DNA of 64,000 nucleotides from contig JAFDWS010000006.1 in the NCBI GenBank assembly GCA_018268375.1, positions 508,848 through 572,847 on the forward strand. The letters are read 5' to 3'. Position numbers and translations under genes: made by a program. The DNA is from Armatimonadota bacterium (GTDB taxonomy: Bacteria; Armatimonadota; Fimbriimonadia; Fimbriimonadales; Fimbriimonadaceae). The notes under the pieces were generated by a model, which ran no database searches, had not been told where the DNA came from, and saw nothing but the letters and a program-made list of their open reading frames with translations. Shown in pieces: positions 57,984-64,000 of the stretch. Position 1 is the first letter of the stretch; each line of letters starts with the position of its first letter.

Positions 57984-59834
57984 GTGCTCGGCTACAGCGC
58001 GCTGGTCCTTGTCTTCGGTGCCTTTGTCAGAGCTTCCTATTCAGGCGACGGCTGTGGCGCTTACTGGCCCACTTGTGGCGGAGGGAGCCTGATCCCTTTG
58101 GTTGACACGGCTCCTCGCGCGATCGAGTTCACGCACAGGGTGAGCAGTTTCACGCTCCTTGTCTTAACGACGCTGGGCTACTTCTGGTCGCGAAAGCTGT
58201 TCGAACCTCGCGACCCCGTTCGCAAAGCGACGGGGTTTGCGGTGCTGTCCACGGTCGTGTCCTCCCTCATCGGGGCGCTCCTGGTGCTTTTCCGCTGGGT
58301 CACTGACGACAAGTCGGCTGGCCGTGCGGTCACGATGCCTCTGCACCTGGTGAACAACTATTTCTTGATCGGGGCACTGAGCTGCGCTGCCTACTGGTCG
58401 GCCACGACGTACCGTCCTGCACGGCATGGCAGCCCTGGCGCAAAACCAATTGACTCCGCGCTCAAATGGCTTTTCGGGTCGTTCTTGGTCCTCGGTGCCA
58501 CCGGTGCTTTCTCTGCCCTCGGCAAGACCGCTTTTGAGCACGAACTCTCCTTCGCCAAGGGTTTCGCGGAGCGCCTTTGGCTCCACATCGGCCCCGATGC
58601 GCACCCATTCTTAAGGGGTGGCATCGTCCATCCGCTCATCGCAACGTCCGTGGGAATCCTGGTGTTCTGGATGTGCAGCCTCGTGTCCCACGCCCACCCC
58701 ACCGACGAAGTCAAGCGGTGGAGCCGAACTGTGGTCGGCCTCTACCTCCTCCAGATGGCGCTCGGTGTCTTGAATTTGGTGGTCAGCGCCCCCATCCCCC
58801 TACAGCTCCTGCACCTTTCCCTGGCCATCGTGAATTGGCTCTCTCTCGTTATGCTCGCTTTGGCGACGCGGAAAGAAGGTGCCCGCGAAACCGAGTTCGA
58901 GCAAGACTCGGCTCCGGCGCCGACGCAGGTGCCGGTCGCGGGCGGGGTCGCGAACGAGGCACCGCGGGCCAAGCCGTCATGGAAGGACTATGTGGCCCTG
59001 ACGAAGCCGCGAGTCGTCAGCCTCTTGCTCTTCACGACGATCGCAGCCATGTTCGTCGCGCAACACGGCGCGCCGCCGTTCTGGATGATCCTGGCGGTCA
59101 GCATCGGCGGTTACGCTGCGGCGGGCGCAGCCAATGCCTTCAACATGGTGATCGAGCGCGACCTGGACGAGTCCATGGCCCGTACGTCGCACCGGCCAAC
59201 GGTCAGGCATGCAATGACCAACCTTCAGGCGCTGACGTTCGCTTGGACCCTGGCGGTCGGTTCCTTCGCCCTCCTTTGGGTGACCACGAACCTCTTGGCG
59301 GCAGTGATGGCGCTTTGCGGCCTGCTCTGCTACGTGTTCGTCTACACTCTTTGGCTCAAGCGCCGCACTTGGCAGAACATCGTGATCGGTGGTGCAGCGG
59401 GCGCGTTCCCACCGTTAGTCGGCTACGCAGCGGTCTCGGGCACCTTGAGCCCGCTGGCTTGGTACCTGTTCGCCGTCATTTTCCTTTGGACACCGGTCCA
59501 CTTCTGGGCTCTTGCCCTGCTGATCAAAGACGACTATGCGAAGGCCGGTGTGCCGATGCTGCCGGTCGTGAAAGGCGACAGGGTCACGGTGAACCAAATT
59601 GGCCTCTACACGGTGTTGACCGCCCTCGTTTCGGTCATGCCTTTCTTCCAGGGCCAGGCAGGGCCGACCTATCTCGTGGGCTCCGTGCTCCTCAACCTCG
59701 GGCTCATCGTGCAGACCGCCAGGCTTTGGCAGCACTCTGAGCGTCCCCAGGCGCGGGCGCTCTTCAAGTATTCGATGGTCTACCTCGCCTTGTTCTTCAT
59801 CATCGTGGCGGTGGATCAAGCGAGGTGGATGTGA
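57984..59834 (+). CDS. ctaA-ctaB: Fused heme A synthase (CtaA) - heme O synthase (CtaB)
   Basis: 616 residues. The first ~300 are CtaA: 'FGAFVRASYSGDGCGAYWPTCGG', heme-ligand His in 'IEFTHRVSSF', 'PLHLVNNYFLIG' and 'LRGGIVHPLIATSVG', with eight hydrophobic helices. After a linker (~290-325) follows CtaB: 'WKDYVALTKPRVVSLLLFTTIAAMF', 'NAFNMVIERDLDESMARTSHRP' (NxxxDxxxD prenyl-diphosphate site), 'YTLWLKRRTWQNIVIGGAAGAFPPLVGY' and 'FLWTPVHFWALAL'. It would farnesylate protoheme IX and then oxidise heme O to heme A for cytochrome oxidase. No ATG opens it; GTG 57984 begins within the first helix, and a CTG at 57948 with GAGG upstream would add 12 residues and a better N-terminus. Confidence 0.92.
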   Translation: MLGYSALVLVFGAFVRASYSGDGCGAYWPTCGGGSLIPLVDTAPRAIEFTHRVSSFTLLVLTTLGYFWSRKLFEPRDPVRKATGFAVLSTVVSSLIGALLVLFRWVTDDKSAGRAVTMPLHLVNNYFLIGALSCAAYWSATTYRPARHGSPGAKPIDSALKWLFGSFLVLGATGAFSALGKTAFEHELSFAKGFAERLWLHIGPDAHPFLRGGIVHPLIATSVGILVFWMCSLVSHAHPTDEVKRWSRTVVGLYLLQMALGVLNLVVSAPIPLQLLHLSLAIVNWLSLVMLALATRKEGARETEFEQDSAPAPTQVPVAGGVANEAPRAKPSWKDYVALTKPRVVSLLLFTTIAAMFVAQHGAPPFWMILAVSIGGYAAAGAANAFNMVIERDLDESMARTSHRPTVRHAMTNLQALTFAWTLAVGSFALLWVTTNLLAAVMALCGLLCYVFVYTLWLKRRTWQNIVIGGAAGAFPPLVGYAAVSGTLSPLAWYLFAVIFLWTPVHFWALALLIKDDYAKAGVPMLPVVKGDRVTVNQIGLYTVLTALVSVMPFFQGQAGPTYLVGSVLLNLGLIVQTARLWQHSERPQARALFKYSMVYLALFFIIVAVDQARWM

Positions 59835-59887
59835 GTTCGGGTATGACAAAGGCGTCACCGATCCAGGGACGGAGGAATTGAACTAGG

Positions 59888-60640
59888 ATGGCTCAAATTT
59901 TCAAGCCAGGGATGAACACCTTGTGCACGGCAAGCATCTTCGCAGGTGCCGCTCTGCCGTTCTTGGTCTTGTTCACAGGATCGAGGATCACGAGGTCGCC
60001 CTATAACAACAAGGTCGACAACCCCCTGGACCAACCGGCTCCCTTCAGCCACAAGCACCACGCGATCGAACTTGGCATCGACTGCCGGTTCTGCCACACA
60101 GGGGTTGAGACCCAGGCGCATGCAGGTGTGCCCGCCACCGAGGTCTGCATGACCTGCCACAGCCAGATTTGGACGAACAGCCCGAACATCGAAGCCATCC
60201 GAAAGAGCTGGGAGACCAACACGCCGGTGCAGTGGAACAAGGTCAACGCCGTTCCCGATTTTGTCTACTTCGACCACTCCATCCACATCGCCCGGGGTGT
60301 GAACTGTAACAACTGCCACGGCGCGATCAATCGAATGCCGATCACCTGGAAGGGTCGAGACCTGAGAATGATGTGGTGTCTCAGTTGCCACGAAGATCCG
60401 AGCAAGTTCCTCTACAAGGACGAGAAGCACCCCGAGCTGTCTCCCCGACAGCAGGTCTTCAATTTCTACAAAAAGCTGGCCAAGGGCGAGGAACTGACCC
60501 CCGAGGAAGAGCAGCTTGCATTGGGCGAGGAGCAGCGCATGCCCGACGACGAGAACCACAGGAACGCTGGGCTGGCCCAGATGAAGGATCGGAATGTCAA
60601 TGTCAACCAGCTCAAGGACTGCTACGTCTGCCACCACTGA
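59888..60640 (+). CDS. actA: Alternative complex III pentaheme cytochrome c subunit ActA
   Basis: 250 residues. One N-terminal membrane anchor ('LCTASIFAGAALPFLVLF') is followed by five CxxCH heme-binding motifs: CRFCH, CMTCH, CNNCH, CLSCH and CYVCH at the extreme C-terminus. This matches ActA, the pentaheme subunit of alternative complex III (quinol:electron acceptor oxidoreductase), and distinguishes it from NrfH-type proteins. It passes electrons from menaquinol towards cytochrome oxidase. It is followed after 7 nt by actB with its own GAGGAA ribosome-binding site. Confidence 0.92.
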   Translation: MAQIFKPGMNTLCTASIFAGAALPFLVLFTGSRITRSPYNNKVDNPLDQPAPFSHKHHAIELGIDCRFCHTGVETQAHAGVPATEVCMTCHSQIWTNSPNIEAIRKSWETNTPVQWNKVNAVPDFVYFDHSIHIARGVNCNNCHGAINRMPITWKGRDLRMMWCLSCHEDPSKFLYKDEKHPELSPRQQVFNFYKKLAKGEELTPEEEQLALGEEQRMPDDENHRNAGLAQMKDRNVNVNQLKDCYVCHH

Positions 60641-60647
60641 GGAAGCG

Positions 60648-63600
60648 ATGGGTAAGAAAGACAACGCAATCTACGTCAGGTCGAAGGAGCAGTTCGAGAA
60701 CCCCGAGCACTTTGACCAAGTCAAGGCCGATGAGTTCCCCCACCGTTCGTCCCTTCTCGACATCAACCGTCGAGACCTCCTGAAGTTCGTCGGCGGTTCG
60801 CTTGCACTGGCGGGCTTGGCTTCCGGTTGCCGGTTCCTGCCCCAACAAAAAATCGTTCCCTTTGTCCAAGCCCCCGAAGACCGTCTTCCCGGGCAGGACA
60901 CCCATTTTGCAACCGCCGTCGGTCTCGGAGGCTACGCGACCGGCGTCCTTGTCAGGTCTTATGAGGGTCGGCCGGTGAAGATTGAGGGCAACCCCAACCA
61001 CCCGTCTTCCCTTGGATCGACCGACGCGAGGACACAGGCAGAGCTCGCCGTAGTCTACGACCCGGACCGCCTCCAAGATCCCACGCTTTTCGGCCAACCT
61101 GCGACTTGGGACGAGTTCCTGAAGGCCGCCCGGTCGACGATGTCGCGAGCGCACGACGGAGCTGGCACCGCGATCCTGACCCCAAACGTCGGCTCGCCGA
61201 CCGAGCAAGCGCAGCTGGCCGCATTCATGCGGATGTACCCGGGTGCGCGCTGGTTCCAGTACGAGCCTGTCAATCGCGACAACGTCTTTGAGGGCGCGGT
61301 CATGGCGTTCGGCCGAGAGGTCGAGATCGTCTACGACTACAGTAAGGCCGATGTCATCGTGACTCTTGAGGCCGACCCCTTCTTGGACGGCCCGGGCAAC
61401 GTGCGTTACCAGCGGGACATCGCCACCAAGAGAGCAGTCGGCGAAGGCGCGATGGCGATGAACCGGATTTACGCTATCGAGGGCATGCCCACTTTGGCCG
61501 GTGCCATGGCCGACCATCGCTGGAGGGTGCGATCCTCTGCAGTCCTTTCGGTGGCGAACGCATTGGCCGCCAAGCTTGGCGTAACGGGCGCAGCCGGTGC
61601 GGCGTCGCCGATCGATGACAAGCGGCTCACGGCCTTGGCAAACGACTTGACGGCAAATAGGGGCCGCTCGGTGGTCGTCGCTGGCCCGCACCAGCCTTCC
61701 GCGGTCCATGCCTTGGTCCACGCGATCAACGCGACCCTTGGCAATCTCGGGCAGACAGTCAAGACAACGGCGCCGGCCCACGTGAACCCGGGCCGGAACA
61801 TGAGCGACCTGAAGGCGCTCGTCACCGCTCTCGATGCTGGCCAAGTGACGTTCCTGATGATCGTCGGCGGCAACCCGGTCTATGACGCTCCGTCCGACCT
61901 GAGGTTCGGCGAGGTCATGGCCAAGGCGCCGTTGAGCGCGCACCTGAGCCTGTACCCCAACGAAACGACGGAGCACTGTCAATGGGGCCTCCCAGCCAGC
62001 CACTTCCTAGAAGCTTGGGGCGATGCCCGGGGCCACGACGGGACCGCTTGCGTGGTCCAGCCGCTCATCCAGCCGCTTTACGACTCTCGCTCGCTGATCG
62101 AAGTTCTGGAGCACTTGCAGGGCAAGGGCCGCACCGCCATGGACGTCGTCATGACCACCTGGCAGCCCATGCTTGCAGCGGCGCCCGGCGGAGCAGACGA
62201 CGCTTGGGCAAAGGCCCTTTCCAATGGCGTCATCCCGGGAAGCGAATCCCCTGCCCTGAACCTCACGCCGACGCCGAACCTTCCGGCTGGGCTCACAAGC
62301 AAGGCGAGCGGCGAAATCGACCTGCTGATCCTTCCTGACCCGACCATCTACGATGGCCGCTACAGCAACATCGGATGGCTTCAAGAGCTGCCGAAGCCGC
62401 TGACGAACCTCATGTGGGACAACGCGTTCCACATGAGCAGGGAGACAGCGAAGAAGCTCAGCGTCGGGCAGAAGACGCAGGTACTCGGCCAGCCTTACTA
62501 CGGCAACTGGGACATCGTCAAGGTCACTGCCAACGGCAAGACCGTCGAGGGCCCGGTCTACATCCATGACGGAATGGCGGACGACCTGTTGGTCGTTCAC
62601 ATGGGTTACGGCCGAAAGGTCGCGGGCATGGTCGGCAACGTCGGCGATCCGATCCGACAGGGCGGCGGTTTCGACGCGATGCCGCTCCGCAGTTCGACCG
62701 ATCCCATCTTCGCCACTAACGTGAGCATTTCGCCCACTGGACGGGACTACAAGCTGGCGAACAGCCAGTTCTACAACCTGCTCGACACGAACGACTACGA
62801 CAGCAAGCGCGACATCATTCGCGAAACGACGCTCGCTGCGTACATGAAGAACCACGAGGTCTTGGCCCATCCGACGACCAAGACAATGGAGCCCGAGGGT
62901 GAAGAGCGCGAGGAAGTCAGCATCTTCCAGGGCCCCAAAGGCTTTAACGGCCCGGACCAGTACCAGTGGGCGATGACCATCGACCTGAACACGTGCACCG
63001 GTTGCGGGGCGTGCGTCGCGGCTTGCCAGGCGGAGAACAACATTCCGACCGTCGGTAAGCACGAAACGTTGCGCCACCGGGCTATGCACTGGATCCGCAT
63101 CGACCGGTACTACCGCGTGGAAGAGGGCAAAGCCTTCGACTATGGCGATCCCCTCATCACCTTCCAGCCCGTGACCTGCGTCCAGTGTGAGAAGGCACCT
63201 TGTGAACCTGTCTGTCCGGTCGCGGCGACGACCCACAGCCACGAGGGGATAAACCAGATGGTTTACAACCGCTGCGTCGGCACGCGATATTGCAGCAACA
63301 ACTGCCCTTACAAGGTGCGGCGTTTCAACTACCTGCACTACACCCGGAAGCCGGAGGATGTGCCGGTGCTCAAGCTCCTTCAGAACCCGGACGTCACGGT
63401 CCGCGGCAGAGGAGTGATGGAGAAATGCACGTACTGTGTCCACCGCATCAATCACGCGAGGATCAAATCCAAGCGCGAGGCGAGGGAGATCCAAGACGGT
63501 GAGATCGTCACCGCTTGCCAACAAGCTTGTCCAAGTAAATCGATCGTCTTCGGCGACATGAGGCGGCCCGAGAACGCCGTGTCCCGGTCACGCGCCTCGA

Positions 63601-63695
63601 ACCGCAACTATGTCCTTCTCGAATCACTCAACACGCGGCCGAGGACAACGTACCTGGGCAAAGTCCGCAACCCCAACCCGGAGCTGGAGGCCTAA
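60648..63695 (+). CDS. actB: Alternative complex III molybdopterin-like/Fe-S subunit ActB
   Basis: About 1015 residues from ATG 60648, chosen for GAGGAAGCG just upstream. A twin-arginine signal is present at 38-62 ('DINRRDLLKFVGGSLALAGLASGC'). The B1 half resembles molybdopterin oxidoreductases ('VGLGGYATGVLVRSYEGRPVKIEGNPNHPSSLG', 'FLMIVGGNPVYDAPSDLRF') but lacks cofactor-binding Cys, as in known ActB. The B2 half is a ferredoxin-like domain with cluster motifs 'CTGCGACVAACQAENN', 'CVQCEKAPCEPVCPV', 'YCSNNCPYKVRRFNY' and 'CTYCVHRIN...CQQACPS'. It lies on the outer face of the membrane and links ActA hemes to the ActC quinone site. Confidence 0.94.
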   Translation: MGKKDNAIYVRSKEQFENPEHFDQVKADEFPHRSSLLDINRRDLLKFVGGSLALAGLASGCRFLPQQKIVPFVQAPEDRLPGQDTHFATAVGLGGYATGVLVRSYEGRPVKIEGNPNHPSSLGSTDARTQAELAVVYDPDRLQDPTLFGQPATWDEFLKAARSTMSRAHDGAGTAILTPNVGSPTEQAQLAAFMRMYPGARWFQYEPVNRDNVFEGAVMAFGREVEIVYDYSKADVIVTLEADPFLDGPGNVRYQRDIATKRAVGEGAMAMNRIYAIEGMPTLAGAMADHRWRVRSSAVLSVANALAAKLGVTGAAGAASPIDDKRLTALANDLTANRGRSVVVAGPHQPSAVHALVHAINATLGNLGQTVKTTAPAHVNPGRNMSDLKALVTALDAGQVTFLMIVGGNPVYDAPSDLRFGEVMAKAPLSAHLSLYPNETTEHCQWGLPASHFLEAWGDARGHDGTACVVQPLIQPLYDSRSLIEVLEHLQGKGRTAMDVVMTTWQPMLAAAPGGADDAWAKALSNGVIPGSESPALNLTPTPNLPAGLTSKASGEIDLLILPDPTIYDGRYSNIGWLQELPKPLTNLMWDNAFHMSRETAKKLSVGQKTQVLGQPYYGNWDIVKVTANGKTVEGPVYIHDGMADDLLVVHMGYGRKVAGMVGNVGDPIRQGGGFDAMPLRSSTDPIFATNVSISPTGRDYKLANSQFYNLLDTNDYDSKRDIIRETTLAAYMKNHEVLAHPTTKTMEPEGEEREEVSIFQGPKGFNGPDQYQWAMTIDLNTCTGCGACVAACQAENNIPTVGKHETLRHRAMHWIRIDRYYRVEEGKAFDYGDPLITFQPVTCVQCEKAPCEPVCPVAATTHSHEGINQMVYNRCVGTRYCSNNCPYKVRRFNYLHYTRKPEDVPVLKLLQNPDVTVRGRGVMEKCTYCVHRINHARIKSKREAREIQDGEIVTACQQACPSKSIVFGDMRRPENAVSRSRASNRNYVLLESLNTRPRTTYLGKVRNPNPELEA

Positions 63696-63698
63696 GAC

Positions 63699-64000
63699 AT
63701 GAAACCCGTGGACATGAACAACGAAAGCCTTCTGACCGGTGAGTGGGGCTACGACTCGATCGACACTCAGATCGGCGACGTCGTCCTTGACCCGAACCGG
63801 CACCTTGAGGCCAAGGTTCATCCGCTACTCGCCAAGTTCATGCCGGCGAACATGCGGAGCCCGTGGTTCGTGATGTTCGGCATCGGCTTCACGTTCGTCA
63901 ACGTCTTGCTTCTCTGTATCACGATCCTCGTGCTGACCGGCATCGGTGTCTGGGGCAACAACCAGCCGTCGGGCTGGGGCTTCGACATCATCAACTTCGT
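63699..64000 (+). CDS. actC: Alternative complex III NrfD-like membrane subunit ActC (3' end outside window)
   Basis: The frame opens with ATG 63699, 3 nt after the actB stop, and runs off the window edge after ~100 residues ('MKPVDMNNESLLTGEWGYDSIDTQIGDVVLDPNRH...'). The first transmembrane helix is visible ('FVMFGIGFTFVNVLLLCITILVLTGIGVWG'). Position after actA-actB and the PsrC/NrfD-like start identify ActC, which carries the quinol-oxidation site. More act and cox genes probably follow beyond the window. Confidence 0.85.
   Translation, partial: MKPVDMNNESLLTGEWGYDSIDTQIGDVVLDPNRHLEAKVHPLLAKFMPANMRSPWFVMFGIGFTFVNVLLLCITILVLTGIGVWGNNQPSGWGFDIINF

Noticed and set aside
60612..62003. Long minus-strand open frame opposite actB (463 codons)
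   Set aside because: It is antisense to a clearly recognisable ActB; the translation is Arg/Val/Asp-rich without a domain, as expected for a G+C-rich shadow frame.
62007..63524. Second long minus-strand open frame opposite actB (505 codons)
   Set aside because: It lies wholly antisense to the Fe-S half of ActB and shows no recognisable motif.
1..64000. CRISPR array or cas genes
   Set aside because: No regularly spaced identical repeats and no Cas protein motifs were seen.

Overview
The window is a stretch of bacterial chromosome with a G+C-rich backbone and a large accessory insert. Backbone content includes alternative complex III (actABC), a fused CtaA-CtaB heme A/heme O enzyme, futalosine-pathway MqnA, a DprE1/DprE2-like pair, a DUF6263-like secreted protein and a large trimeric-fibre-like exported protein. 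This gene set suits a diderm, aerobic, menaquinone-using bacterium. My best guess is Armatimonadota (Fimbriimonadia-like), but this is inference from gene content only.

Layout. (1) 1-19863 is ordinary backbone: a BNR-repeat exoprotein (cut by the window edge), a DUF6263-like protein, a GyrI-like/HD pair, a polysaccharide deacetylase, serS, a Spy/LTXXQ-like lipoprotein, a DprE1/DprE2-like pair, DUF1232, a YdeP-type molybdopterin oxidoreductase, DoxX, an ankyrin protein, DUF72, an S15 peptidase, a PD40 propeller, the fibre-like protein and an AraC regulator. (2) 19864-27110 is accessory: 42-bp direct repeats around a frameshifted DUF695-like gene, then a GIY-YIG-like protein, two adjacent HEPN-type proteins and a DUF6884-DpdA fusion (7-deazaguanine DNA transglycosylase type), then a serine recombinase that has lost its catalytic domain. 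(3) 27097-53885 is an integrative, mobilizable island lying against the 3' end of a tRNA-Ala(CGC) gene. It has a 17-bp direct repeat at both ends, TACTGTCATT integrase-arm motifs at both ends, and a tyrosine integrase just inside the left end. It carries an excisionase-like gene, a MobA/MobL relaxase with an oriT-like hairpin, a coupling protein, and a defence operon at 35360-49170. The right part holds a solo DNA methylase, a second tyrosine integrase with an attP-like site built on a tRNA-Gly 3' fragment, and an HNH nuclease. (4) 53863-64000 is backbone again: tRNA-Ala, mqnA, DUF3052, a methyltransferase/glycosyltransferase operon, a phosphodiester glycosidase, ctaA-ctaB and actA-actB-actC (cut by the window edge).

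How genes work together. The defence operon reads, with overlaps or tiny gaps: Phd-like antitoxin/regulator, SNF2-type helicase with C-terminal DUF3883, DUF1156 DNA methylase, DUF499 ATPase with an N-terminal Swt1-like HEPN domain, GHKL ATPase fused to a PD-(D/E)xK nuclease, and a second DNA methylase. The first part resembles the DUF1156/DUF499/helicase clusters noted in genomic surveys of defence islands; the last two genes look like a second, self-contained modification/restriction pair. The other candidate system is HEPN-HEPN-DpdA at 22042-25833. On the backbone, ctaA-ctaB and actABC sit together and would serve the cytochrome oxidase branch of respiration.

Several genes show a -10-like hexamer only 6-11 nt ahead of the start codon, which suggests leaderless mRNAs.
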